A stretch of 64,000 bases of DNA from contig NZ_BAABCY010000016.1 in the NCBI RefSeq assembly GCF_039539345.1, forward strand, positions 124,001 to 188,000, read 5' to 3'. Source of the DNA: Snuella lapsa. GTDB taxonomy: Bacteria > Bacteroidota > Bacteroidia > Flavobacteriales > Flavobacteriaceae. The translations under genes were made by a program, and so were the position numbers. The notes below the pieces were generated by a model. The model was given only the letters and a program-made list of their open reading frames with translations. It made no database searches and was not told the DNA's origin. Positions 16,264 to 25,741 of the stretch are shown one piece after another; positions within the stretch are counted from its first letter, which is position 1; each line of letters starts with the position of its first letter.

Positions 16264-19200
16264 ATGGAAATTAAATCAACTAACGTTCTTTTTAATTTTA
16301 AAAAGAAACTCCTGTTAATCATGATGAGATCATTAATATTCCTATTCTGTAGTATGCTTTTTAGCTTTACTCCAAACAATATTCTATCTCAAAACACAAA
16401 AATTATAATTGAAACAGATAAAGTCCTGACGGTAGACGAAGTTTTTGAGCTTATCATGAAGCAAACTAGCTTTAACTTCATTTATCAGGAAGACATGTTC
16501 AAGGATTTCCCAAAGGTTCCTTTAAAAAAAGGCGTTATTGGAGCCAATCAACTTTTACAAAAAAGTCTCGTTGACAAAGCTTTCGATTTTAAATTTACAA
16601 ACAACAATACTATTGTTATAAAGGAAAAAGTTCCCATTCCCATTCCTGAAGATGAACAAGCACAACAACGCACAATAACAGGAACCGTAACAGACAATAG
16701 TAAAGTTCCGCTTCCTGGTGTTAATATCATTAAAGCTGGTACCTCGGTTGGATCGCAGACCGACTTTGATGGAAACTACACTATTAAAGCCAACAAAGGA
16801 GATATCTTGGAATTTTCGTATGTAGGCATGAAAACCCAGCAAATTACCGTAGGTGATGATGACCAAATTAATGTTACCCTTAAAGAGGATGCCGCAAAGT
16901 TAGAAGAAGTTGTAGTAACGGCTCTGGGTATAAAAAAAGAAAAAAAACGTATTGGATATGCCACACAAGAAGTAAAAGGCACTGCACTTCAAACCGTACA
17001 AACTCCCAATGTAGTTGCTTCTTTATCTGGAAAGGTGGCAGGTGTTACTGTAATTCAAGATGATGCAAACTTCTTTTCCGATCCTAAAATATATTTAAGA
17101 GGAGAAAAGCCTTTAATCGTTGTAAATGGTGTACCCCAGCCCAACAGTGACTTCTGGAATTTAAGTTCTGATGACATAGAAAGCATTAACGTTTTAAAAG
17201 GCGGTGCAGCTTCAGCTTTATACGGGTCATTAGGTAAAAATGGAGCGTTACAAATTACCATGAAGTCTGGCAAAGGAGCACAAGGCACTACAATATCGTA
17301 CAACAGTTCCACAACATTCCAAACAGGCTTTTTAAGAATTCCACGTGCACAAACAGAATATGGCCCTGGAAACACAGGACGTTACAGGTTTGGAGGTGGT
17401 TTTGCCGGCGGAGACGGCTTAACAGAAGGAGGCCCTGTCAATGACTTTGATTACTCCATTTGGGGGCCTAAGTTTGATGGTAGATTAATAGAACAATACG
17501 ATTCCCCTATAGATCCAATAACGGGCTATCGTATTCCAACACCTTGGTTAGCTAGGGGTAAGCACAACCTAAAAAACTTTGTTGAAACAGGATTTATTAC
17601 CTCAAACAATATATCGGTAACATCTGGTTTTGAAAAAGGAAGTTTTGTGGTATCCAATACCTACAAGTACTCAAAGGGTTCTATCCCAGGACAACGATTA
17701 GACATCAACACATTTCGATTAACAGGTAATTTAGACGTAAACAAAGTTGTTAATATTGAAGGCTCTTTGCAGTATAACTACCAATATAACAACAATAGAA
17801 TACGACCAGATTATGGCCCTTCGTCCCCTATATATTTAATATCGCTATGGGGTGGCGCCAATTGGGACATTAGGAATTTTAAACACGTTTGGATACCTGG
17901 AAAAGAAGGCATTAAACAAGATTTTGTTGAAAACTGGCGATACAACAACCCTTATGCCATAGCATATCATTGGAGGAAACCATACACTAAAAACGATATC
18001 CTTACCTATGCTAAAGCCAACTTTAAAATTTCTGACAAACTAAGTGCGTACGTTAGAACAACTTTAAACCAATACAACCTTGTAAATAACGAAGAGATTT
18101 CTAAGGATATCTATCACTATTCAATACCAGACAGACAAGGAAGGTTTAGATATAACAATACGCGTTATTTTGAAAATAACACCGATTTTTTGGTTAGTTA
18201 TAACGATAAATTCTTTAATGGCGATTTTGAAGTAAATGCTAACCTTGGTGGAAACCAGCGTTTTCTAAAAATTGAAGGCGAAAGTGCAAGTACAACACAA
18301 TTAATTGTACCCGAGGTATTTACACTGGAAAATTCTGTAGATCAAGTAACCCCAGAAAGCTATAAGAACAAAAAAGGAGTTTATAGTTTATATGCATCTG
18401 CCGATTTTGCCTATAAAAATTGGCTTTATTATGGATTCACAGGAAGGATTGACAAATCTTCCACATTGGTTAAAGGTAATGACAGCTTCTTTTACCCTTC
18501 TATTTATTTAAGCTTTGTAGCTAGCGAATTATTTGAGCTTCCAAAAGTTATTAGTTTTTTAAAATTGAGAACCTCATGGTCTAATGTAGGAGGCGATTTG
18601 GATATTTATGAGGCAACTAATTCCTATGGCACAGGTAGAAAGAGAAATAAACCAACAGCTAGTTTTCCTTCTATACTAGAGAACCCCCTTTTAGAACCAG
18701 CTGGTAACAATGCGACTGAGTATGGTGTAGAATTAAAATTATTTAATGGACGTTTAGGATTTGATTTCTCATATTACGAAAACACCAATGGGCCTCAAAT
18801 TTACGATCAACAATTCTCCGACGCTTCGGGATGGGGAGGTATCAGGTTTAATGGAAGGGAAACCCAGCGCAGAGGTATGGATTTTTCCATTACAGGTACA
18901 CCAATCCAAACTGATAACTTTACGTGGACATCTATTTTTAATTTTGCCAAGAACAAAAACTACTTAACCAAAATCCCTCCATTACCAGATGGCACACCTG
19001 TTTTAAATGAAGGTTTTACAAAGCTTGGTAGCGAATTAGGCCATTATTGGTATGAGGTATGGGAACGTTCTCCTGACGGGCAATTAATAATCGATGCCAA
19101 TGGTATCCCTAGAAAAACACCTTTTAGAGTAGACACTGGAGCTACCACTCCAGACTTTGAAGCCAGTATTAGCAATACTATTAACTACAAGAACTTCTCT

Positions 19201-19752
19201 CTTAACTTTTTGTTAGCTGGTAGTTTTGGTGGTATAACACAAGATGAATATGAGTACGATTTATGGAGAACAGGTAGCCATCCAGATGCTGTACATCCAG
19301 AAAGAGAACTGTCCAATATAGCTTATGTTAATGGCACCGACCCTAAAACAATGCAAATACCCGGAGTGGCGATTGTATCTGGAGATGTAACTTACGATCC
19401 AGACGGAAATATCATAGAAGACACCAGGGTTTTTGAACCTAGTACTTATAAAGTAGATTACCAAAGTTGGGCTTCCAGATATGCAGGAGCATGGCAAAAC
19501 TTAATTAAAGACAAAACATTTTTAAAATTAAGAGAGGTTTCCATAAGCTATAGATTTCCTAAGAAACTGTTGGACAAAACGTTCTTAAGCTCCGCCTCTA
19601 TTTCGGTTATTGGACGCAATCTATGGTATTGGACAAAAGATGATTTTTATGGCGATTTAGACTTTTATACACTGCCAGTGAATTCAAGAGATACTGATAT
19701 ACAGTTACCTTCACAAAGGTCTTTTGGGTTCAATGTTAATTTCACTTTTTAA
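16264..19752 (+). CDS. SusC/RagA-family TonB-dependent transporter with STN signalling domain
   Basis: A 1162-residue outer-membrane transporter. After the signal peptide (to about residue 43) comes an STN domain (about 46-122), which marks transducers that signal to FecR. A CarboxypepD_reg-like beta-sandwich follows (about 137-212, TGTVTDNSKVPLPGVNI...DFDGNYTI), then the TonB-box-like LEEVVVTALG, a plug (about 225-345) and a 22-strand barrel ending in an aromatic strand (FGFNVNFTF). Together with the adjacent ECF sigma and FecR this is a complete trans-envelope regulatory relay. SusD follows 11 bp downstream. The substrate is not deducible from the barrel. Confidence 0.95.
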   Translation: MEIKSTNVLFNFKKKLLLIMMRSLIFLFCSMLFSFTPNNILSQNTKIIIETDKVLTVDEVFELIMKQTSFNFIYQEDMFKDFPKVPLKKGVIGANQLLQKSLVDKAFDFKFTNNNTIVIKEKVPIPIPEDEQAQQRTITGTVTDNSKVPLPGVNIIKAGTSVGSQTDFDGNYTIKANKGDILEFSYVGMKTQQITVGDDDQINVTLKEDAAKLEEVVVTALGIKKEKKRIGYATQEVKGTALQTVQTPNVVASLSGKVAGVTVIQDDANFFSDPKIYLRGEKPLIVVNGVPQPNSDFWNLSSDDIESINVLKGGAASALYGSLGKNGALQITMKSGKGAQGTTISYNSSTTFQTGFLRIPRAQTEYGPGNTGRYRFGGGFAGGDGLTEGGPVNDFDYSIWGPKFDGRLIEQYDSPIDPITGYRIPTPWLARGKHNLKNFVETGFITSNNISVTSGFEKGSFVVSNTYKYSKGSIPGQRLDINTFRLTGNLDVNKVVNIEGSLQYNYQYNNNRIRPDYGPSSPIYLISLWGGANWDIRNFKHVWIPGKEGIKQDFVENWRYNNPYAIAYHWRKPYTKNDILTYAKANFKISDKLSAYVRTTLNQYNLVNNEEISKDIYHYSIPDRQGRFRYNNTRYFENNTDFLVSYNDKFFNGDFEVNANLGGNQRFLKIEGESASTTQLIVPEVFTLENSVDQVTPESYKNKKGVYSLYASADFAYKNWLYYGFTGRIDKSSTLVKGNDSFFYPSIYLSFVASELFELPKVISFLKLRTSWSNVGGDLDIYEATNSYGTGRKRNKPTASFPSILENPLLEPAGNNATEYGVELKLFNGRLGFDFSYYENTNGPQIYDQQFSDASGWGGIRFNGRETQRRGMDFSITGTPIQTDNFTWTSIFNFAKNKNYLTKIPPLPDGTPVLNEGFTKLGSELGHYWYEVWERSPDGQLIIDANGIPRKTPFRVDTGATTPDFEASISNTINYKNFSLNFLLAGSFGGITQDEYEYDLWRTGSHPDAVHPERELSNIAYVNGTDPKTMQIPGVAIVSGDVTYDPDGNIIEDTRVFEPSTYKVDYQSWASRYAGAWQNLIKDKTFLKLREVSISYRFPKKLLDKTFLSSASISVIGRNLWYWTKDDFYGDLDFYTLPVNSRDTDIQLPSQRSFGFNVNFTF

Positions 19753-19763
19753 ATTAAATAGTT

Positions 19764-21281
19764 ATGAAAAAAAATATTATATATAAATCGACCGTACTTA
19801 TATTATTATTAGTTACTCTATCTGGTTGTTTAGATGATTTTGATGAACTAAGAGAAAACCCCAATCAACCTACTTCCGTACCACCAAGTTTAATTTTTGC
19901 AGATTTAACACCAACTGCTACATCTTCTTTTAGAGATGACTATGAGCGCATGCAATACCATGTTTGGATAGCAACAGACAATACCAACCCACCTAATTTC
20001 ACCAGTGGTTTTGGAGGCAGCTTTGGAGGTTACGCAACTGCAAGGAATATTGACAAAATGATAGAGGAAGCAGAAAAAGCAGGAGCTCCCGAATATATTA
20101 TCCTCGGTAAATTTTATAGAGCTAGAGCTTTTATTGAAATGACCCGTCGCATGGGCAACATACCTCTTTCAGAAGCCATGAATGGGGTTGATGCACCTCA
20201 ACCTAAATACGATTCCCAAAAATCGGTGTATATACAATGTTTAAATTGGCTAGATGAAGCAAATGAAGAGCTCGGAAGCTTTATAGCAGCTAACCCCGTT
20301 AAAACACTAGAAGGTGATATCTTTTTTGATGGCAACCTTAAACAATGGCAAAAGCTTATAAACGCTTATACTCTTAGGATACTAATTTCGCTAAGTAAAA
20401 AAGCAACGGATAGCGATGTGGATGTACAAGGGCGATTTACGAGAATTATAAATAATCCTACTAAGTACCCTTTAATGACAGGCATAGGAGATAATGCCCA
20501 GTTAGAATATAGCGGCGAAGATGGTTTTAAACAATCTTACCAGCCAGAACAAGCTGTTTACAGAGACGCTGTGGTTTATGCAAGTACTTATATCGATTTA
20601 CTTAAAACAAAACAAGACCCTCGCTTAATGATCGTGGCAGACCCTACAAAAGACGCACTGGATGCAGGCTCCGATGAAGCAACGGTACGTGCCGACTTCG
20701 ACTCTTACGAAGGCGCCGATGTTTCTGCTACAGGTGCTGAAAATTCATCAAAAAAATTAGATGGTGACTTTTCGTTTCCTAACGAAGAAAAGTATTGGAA
20801 TTTTGTAGGGCAACCGGGTGTTTGGATAAGCTATTGGGAACAAGAATTTTGCATTGCAGAAGCAGCCCATCGTGGTTGGATATCTGCCAACCCAACTACA
20901 CATTATAGTAATGCCATTACTGCATCCATGGAATGGTATGGAGTAGATTCTGATGAGATTACCGACTATATTACCAACAAGCAACCTTACATTACAGGAA
21001 GTGCTGGCCTTACTAGACTTTTAGAGCAAAAGTATTTAGCCTTTGCAGAAAACTCAGACCAAGAATCTTTCTTTACTACACGTCGAACTGGCGTTCCTAA
21101 CTATATTTTTTCCACCAACAATGGGATTGATCCTAACCTAGGCGAAAAATATCCTGTGAGATGGACATACCCACAGTCTGAAGAAGATAATAACAACACA
21201 AACTATAGAGCTGCATTACAAGCTCAATTTGGAGCAGAAGTAGACGATATAGATCAAATAATTTGGTTGTTAAAAGATTAA
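19764..21281 (+). CDS. SusD/RagB-family outer-membrane lipoprotein
   Basis: A 505-residue surface lipoprotein that forms the lid on the SusC barrel and binds the incoming ligand. A lipobox (VTLSGC, Cys22) follows the signal peptide. The body has SusD-type TPR-like helices (YIILGKFYRARAFIEMTRRMGNIPLSEA) and the C-terminal block LLEQKYLAFAENSDQESFFTTRRTGVP. It resembles the SusD_2 (DUF4843-like) subtype rather than the canonical SusD used in the second PUL here. It sits 11 bp after SusC and 24 bp before the LamG lipoprotein gene. Confidence 0.92.
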   Translation: MKKNIIYKSTVLILLLVTLSGCLDDFDELRENPNQPTSVPPSLIFADLTPTATSSFRDDYERMQYHVWIATDNTNPPNFTSGFGGSFGGYATARNIDKMIEEAEKAGAPEYIILGKFYRARAFIEMTRRMGNIPLSEAMNGVDAPQPKYDSQKSVYIQCLNWLDEANEELGSFIAANPVKTLEGDIFFDGNLKQWQKLINAYTLRILISLSKKATDSDVDVQGRFTRIINNPTKYPLMTGIGDNAQLEYSGEDGFKQSYQPEQAVYRDAVVYASTYIDLLKTKQDPRLMIVADPTKDALDAGSDEATVRADFDSYEGADVSATGAENSSKKLDGDFSFPNEEKYWNFVGQPGVWISYWEQEFCIAEAAHRGWISANPTTHYSNAITASMEWYGVDSDEITDYITNKQPYITGSAGLTRLLEQKYLAFAENSDQESFFTTRRTGVPNYIFSTNNGIDPNLGEKYPVRWTYPQSEEDNNNTNYRAALQAQFGAEVDDIDQIIWLLKD

Positions 21282-21305
21282 TTTCTAATAAAATAAAAGA
21301 AAATA

Positions 21306-23009
21306 ATGAAAAATATATATAAAACTATATCCTGCTTGTTATTGGTTTCTGTTTCACTTTTTATAGGTGGATGCAGTGAAGACAGCAAGGGGTGGACAGA
21401 TGAAAGATACACTTCAAATTTTGAATATTATTTACACCATACAAACCCATTAACTGGTGAAGACTATACGGAAGAAGCATTAGCAGAGTTAACCTACGAC
21501 CCTAAGTACGAAGAAAAGTATGCTGAGGGACAACAAGTTGATTTAAAGCTGGTTTCCTTAAAAATGCCTTCAGAGGTTAAAGTACTATCTGGCGTAGACT
21601 TATCCATTATAACTACGATAACGACTTTTTCTAAAGACGGAGAATGGTATAAATCAGAGTTATTTAGTTCTAGCTTAGAAAATTTGGGTTTATTGGAGAT
21701 AGGAGACAAAACGACAATTCAGTTTGAAATAGATTTTATTGATGGCTCAGTTGGTTCAGTGGATTTTCAGGTAAAAAGAGTAAAGTTTTTCGACCCTAAT
21801 GCCGTTATTAATTCATTTGTTTACTTAAAGAAATCTACAGGCGAATTATCCCCAATTGCTTTAGAAACTGAAACCTTAACTACCCCTTGGGTGTATGATG
21901 GCCCCTATGGAGCTATTGCTAATTTTAATGGTTCCAGTGATAAGGTGGAAGTCTCTGCATCACCAGACATTAACTTTAGAGGCACAGATGATTTCTCCAT
22001 TGGTTTTTGGGTAAACACAACCTCTACCGATAGCGATCCTGCAATGGTTAGCGATAAAGATTGGGGAGGCGGTAGCAATCCAGGTTTCGTATTTGCCTAT
22101 ACTGGCGGCGACTGGAAATTAAATATTGGAGGTAATGGAGACAGAATCGACATTGGTGGAAGTGATATAGGTGATGGCTATTGGCACTATTTAGCTGCGA
22201 CATTCGATAGAGACGGGAACGTTACCTTGTATCAAGACGGTGTAGTGCAAGGAAGTTCTAGTTTAACTGGATTGACAGATATCACTAGTAATTTACCAAT
22301 ATTTATTGGTCAAGATGGCACAGGAAATTACGGTAATTGGTTTGAAGGCAAAATTGGTCAAGTTACTGTTTTCGATTATGTCCTAACAGAGCAGGAAGTC
22401 TCTACATTATCAACTCCAAGCACAGGTGTGCAATTAATGAAATCGGATGGTTCCATAGAAAATCTGGAAGTTACCAATTCGGGGGGATCAGTAAGCATTG
22501 AAGAAGGCAGGTTTACTTATGCTTTTGATGGCACACAATATGCAACCGTTAACGATTCTGGTCTAGACTTTAGGCATACGGGAGATTTTACTGTAGCTAC
22601 ATGGGTTAAAACAGACGCAGGTGATAGTGATCCATCTATTATAGGTGACAAAGATTGGGGCAGTGGCTCAAACAAAGGCTTTGTCTTTGCCTTTTTAGGA
22701 GGAAATTGGAAACTAAATGCTGGCGACGGTTCCAACCGCATCGATATTACAGGAAATATAATTAACGATGGCGAATGGCATTTAATAGCAGTTACATTTG
22801 ACAGAGATGGAAACGCAACGCTCTATCAAGACGGTGAAGCAGTAGAAAGTGCCGATATGTCTGGTTTTGGTGATATGAATAGTGGATACCCTATTAACCT
22901 CGCAGAAGATGGCACAGGAAATTATGGGCCATTTACGGGCAAATTATCCAATACAATGCTATTTGATTACGCCTTAACAGCTGAACAAATAAAAGCCCTT
23001 TCTAATTAA
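21306..23009 (+). CDS. Surface lipoprotein with two LamG/concanavalin-like domains
   Basis: A 567-residue lipoprotein (lipobox LFIGGC, Cys23). An N-terminal Ig-like region (about 80-165) precedes two tandem LamG (Laminin_G_3) jelly rolls at about 200-365 and 400-565. The two modules are near-duplicates sharing DKDWGxGSN, FVFA, DGxWH and TFDRDGN-TLYQDG. A third copy of the same module lies in the next gene. Position after susCD suggests a SusE/F-like surface glycan- or ligand-binding protein that cooperates with the transporter. The ligand is unknown. Confidence 0.85.
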   Translation: MKNIYKTISCLLLVSVSLFIGGCSEDSKGWTDERYTSNFEYYLHHTNPLTGEDYTEEALAELTYDPKYEEKYAEGQQVDLKLVSLKMPSEVKVLSGVDLSIITTITTFSKDGEWYKSELFSSSLENLGLLEIGDKTTIQFEIDFIDGSVGSVDFQVKRVKFFDPNAVINSFVYLKKSTGELSPIALETETLTTPWVYDGPYGAIANFNGSSDKVEVSASPDINFRGTDDFSIGFWVNTTSTDSDPAMVSDKDWGGGSNPGFVFAYTGGDWKLNIGGNGDRIDIGGSDIGDGYWHYLAATFDRDGNVTLYQDGVVQGSSSLTGLTDITSNLPIFIGQDGTGNYGNWFEGKIGQVTVFDYVLTEQEVSTLSTPSTGVQLMKSDGSIENLEVTNSGGSVSIEEGRFTYAFDGTQYATVNDSGLDFRHTGDFTVATWVKTDAGDSDPSIIGDKDWGSGSNKGFVFAFLGGNWKLNAGDGSNRIDITGNIINDGEWHLIAVTFDRDGNATLYQDGEAVESADMSGFGDMNSGYPINLAEDGTGNYGPFTGKLSNTMLFDYALTAEQIKALSN

Positions 23010-23030
23010 CATTTACCCTATGCTTAATTT

Positions 23031-23078
23031 AGAGAAGTTCCCATAATACTTATTGTTCTAATGGGAACTTCTCTTTTT
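23031..23078 (+). terminator. Intrinsic terminator after the LamG lipoprotein gene
   Basis: AGAGAAGTTCCCAT (23031-23044) pairs perfectly with ATGGGAACTTCTCT (23061-23074), followed by Ts. It separates the susCD-LamG unit from the phosphodiesterase gene, which may depend on partial readthrough; no TAnnTTTG box was found between them. Confidence 0.85.
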
Positions 23079-23157
23079 AAATAAGTAAACCTACAACAGG
23101 CTATTGGTGTTTTCAATCCACAAAAAACCATTCCTTTAACAAACTAAAACTAAACAA

Positions 23158-24807
23158 ATGAACAAATATCTCAGACTCTCCATATTGTGTTTTTTCCTTT
23201 CCATAACTTCTTGCTCTAAAAGCAGTGATACTTCCAACCCAGAACCAGAACCTGACAAAACAATTTTAAAAAAAGTACTTCTAATTGGTATTGACGGTTG
23301 CAGACCAGATGCGTTAACAGAAGCAAACACACCCCACTTAGATGCCCTGATGGCTAATGGCACCTATTCGTTAGATGCCAGAAATACAAAGACAACCTCT
23401 AGCGGTCCTGGATGGTCTGCTATGCTAACAGGTGTCTGGGAAGACAAACATGGCGTAACCGATAATTCATTTAACGGTGCCAATTTTTCTAATTACCCAC
23501 ACTTTTTCAAATACATAAAGGAAAATAATGTTTCCAACCGAACCGTATCCATTTCACAATGGCACCCAATAAACACTAACATCGCACTCGATCATGCCGA
23601 TGCTACTATTAACACACAAGATCTTACTTCGGATGTAAAAAACAAAGCCATTGCAGAATTGGCATCAGAGGACTTGACTGCTTTATTTGTTCATTTTGAT
23701 GATGCAGATCATGCTGGCCACAGTACTGGCTTTAGCCCTACAAACCCTAATTATTTAAATGCAATAGAAACTATAGACATTGCTATAGGAAGTGTTATAT
23801 CGTCTTTAAAAGTGCGTTCCAATTACGATAAAGAGGATTGGCTCATACTTGTAAGTACCGATCATGGTGGATTTGGAACCAGTCACGGAGGAAACAGTGA
23901 AGAAGAACGCACCATATTTGTAATTGCAAGTGGCGATGGTATACCCCAAAAAGAAATTGCTAAAACAACAACACAAACAACAATTCCCCCTGCCGAAAAC
24001 TGTTTAGCAAGCACTACAGAACTTTGGTTTGGTGGAAACACAAGCATTACCGTGCCAAATAACACTGTACATAATTTTGGAAGCTCTCAGGATTTTTCAA
24101 TTGAATGCCGCTTTAGAGCGAATACCCCTAATGATGTTAGCATTGTTGCAAAAAAAGATTGGGACAGTGGTATATTGCCTGGATATGTATTTTCATTCAA
24201 ACCAAGCTCTAGAAAGTTTAAAGTAAACATAGGCGATGGCACCAATAGAGTAGACGTTGAAACCGAAGAGATAACAGATAACAAATGGCACACAGTAAGT
24301 GCTACATTCGATCGCGATGGTATGCTTCATGTGTATGTAGATGGCGTTTTAAAAAACAGCGCTTCTATGACTAATATTAACAATATAGACAATACGTTAC
24401 CATTTACTGTAGGCACCGATGGAAACGGAGCCTATGGATATAGTGGCTATATTTCTGAAATTAGGATTTTCAACACACTTTTAAGCGCTGATGAGATTGA
24501 CAACTGGAAATGCAAAGTTTTAGATAATACCCATACTAAATATGCTAATTTACAAGGACATTGGAAATTAACAGAAGGTACAGGCACATTAATTAACGAT
24601 GCGAGCCCCAACGGCGTACATGGCACATTAACCGAAGGTATTTGGAAAGATGCAACTGCCAGTGAAGTTATAGATACTTACAATTACGACAATACCCCTA
24701 GAACAGTCGATGTTGCAGTAACAGCACTAAATCACTTGTGCATTCCTATTAAACCTGAATGGAATTTAGATGGCAACTCCATTATCGAATCAAATTGTGA
24801 CCAATAA
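23158..24807 (+). CDS. Lipoprotein phosphodiesterase (alkaline phosphatase superfamily) with inserted LamG domain
   Basis: A 549-residue lipoprotein (lipobox SITSC, Cys19) of the type I phosphodiesterase/nucleotide pyrophosphatase branch of the alkaline phosphatase superfamily. Likely two-metal ligands and nucleophile are visible: Asp46 (GIDGCRPD), Ser82 in TTSSGPGWS at the nucleophile position usually held by Thr, Asp184 and His188 (DADHAGH), Asp235-His236 (STDHGG) and His243. A LamG jelly roll occupies about residues 285-460. The C-terminal catalytic-fold segment (VDVAVTALNHLCIPIKPEW) comes back only at about 515-535, so LamG is nested inside the catalytic domain. Likely substrate: a phosphodiester or phosphate ester on a glycan, lipid or nucleotide; a sulfate ester cannot be excluded. 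Confidence 0.85.
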   Translation: MNKYLRLSILCFFLSITSCSKSSDTSNPEPEPDKTILKKVLLIGIDGCRPDALTEANTPHLDALMANGTYSLDARNTKTTSSGPGWSAMLTGVWEDKHGVTDNSFNGANFSNYPHFFKYIKENNVSNRTVSISQWHPINTNIALDHADATINTQDLTSDVKNKAIAELASEDLTALFVHFDDADHAGHSTGFSPTNPNYLNAIETIDIAIGSVISSLKVRSNYDKEDWLILVSTDHGGFGTSHGGNSEEERTIFVIASGDGIPQKEIAKTTTQTTIPPAENCLASTTELWFGGNTSITVPNNTVHNFGSSQDFSIECRFRANTPNDVSIVAKKDWDSGILPGYVFSFKPSSRKFKVNIGDGTNRVDVETEEITDNKWHTVSATFDRDGMLHVYVDGVLKNSASMTNINNIDNTLPFTVGTDGNGAYGYSGYISEIRIFNTLLSADEIDNWKCKVLDNTHTKYANLQGHWKLTEGTGTLINDASPNGVHGTLTEGIWKDATASEVIDTYNYDNTPRTVDVAVTALNHLCIPIKPEWNLDGNSIIESNCDQ

Positions 24808-25011
24808 ACAGTGTTCTATTTCCAAAAGTAAACCATTAACAATTCAACAAAATATAATGTATCCGCATGCCTACCAGTCTAAGTATTGAAAAATCAATAT
24901 AAAATTTACGTATATACTATGGTAAACCTCTTGATATTACCAGTAGGATAGTGATTTTTATTAATCCCTTTTTTAGAATCTAAGATTCAATTTACATCCA
25001 ACTTGACCAGT

Positions 25012-25707
25012 CTACAACCTCGATATACTAAACCCCTCTATTTTCATATGATTGTTAACCGTTCTAAATCCAAAATACCCCTTTAAATAAGGGGTTGGAT
25101 CTTTTATTTCAAAAATAATTTCACCATCCCTTTTATAACATGTATACTGACCATCTATTAAAATTTCGATATACATTTTCTTATTAGCTGTGATCATATA
25201 TTTTTTATCGGACAAATCATGCTCTGGTAATAAGGGGCGGTCTACATTTCCATTATACCTTCTAAACCTTGTTTTACTGTTGTTATGTCCGCCATAACCA
25301 ACATAGTATAGTGTTAAGCTATGATAATTCGGGAAGAAACCTGCCCTTAAATCTGATGCCCTAAAAAAATCGTCGGGGTGATTTGGGTCGTTAGCCATCC
25401 AAAAGCAGTTCAAATCTGAAACCCTATCATAGGGCTTACCATTATCAATAACCGTAACATAATAAGCAATTTTAATACCCGTTTCTAATTTGTTTTTAAA
25501 CCAAACCGTACATCCCTTAGCATCAACAATTTCTATAAAACCATTATTAAAAATCACTTCCCCTCCAGGTTGTTGTTCTACAATCCAGTTATGTTCCTGC
25601 ATGACATTTTCATACATTGGGACCTCTTGTGCATAACCATCGTTTGATGCTAAAGAAAATAACATAAAGAAGATTAGCACTAAACAGCTTTTTAGTTTTA
25701 TCATCAT
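25012..25707 (-). CDS. Secreted concanavalin-like protein (DUF6250/DUF1961-like)
   Basis: About 231 residues: a signal peptide (IKLKSCLVLIFFMLFSLAS...YAQ), then one domain with aromatic-rich strands (NCFWMANDPNHPDDFFR, LTLYYVGYGGHNNSKTRFRRY) and the closing YFGFRTVNNHMKIEGF, typical of small beta-jelly-roll proteins in polysaccharide loci. The start is placed at the ATG pair near 25702-25707, which follows a purine-rich GGAGGG; the open frame extends upstream into the sulfatase gene without a plausible signal peptide. It is the last gene of the PL8-sulfatase operon. Enzymatic activity is unproven; carbohydrate binding or lyase/hydrolase activity are both possible. Confidence 0.7.
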   Translation of the reverse strand: MMIKLKSCLVLIFFMLFSLASNDGYAQEVPMYENVMQEHNWIVEQQPGGEVIFNNGFIEIVDAKGCTVWFKNKLETGIKIAYYVTVIDNGKPYDRVSDLNCFWMANDPNHPDDFFRASDLRAGFFPNYHSLTLYYVGYGGHNNSKTRFRRYNGNVDRPLLPEHDLSDKKYMITANKKMYIEILIDGQYTCYKRDGEIIFEIKDPTPYLKGYFGFRTVNNHMKIEGFSISRL

Positions 25708-25741
25708 CCCTCCTTCTATAAATTTACCAGCCACCATAGCG

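Noticed and set aside
24808..25011. Search for a terminator between the convergent phosphodiesterase gene and the PL8 operon end.
   Set aside because: Only weak stems (GAATC/GATTC near 24976 and GGTAA/TTACC near 24919) were seen, without a good T tract; not annotated.
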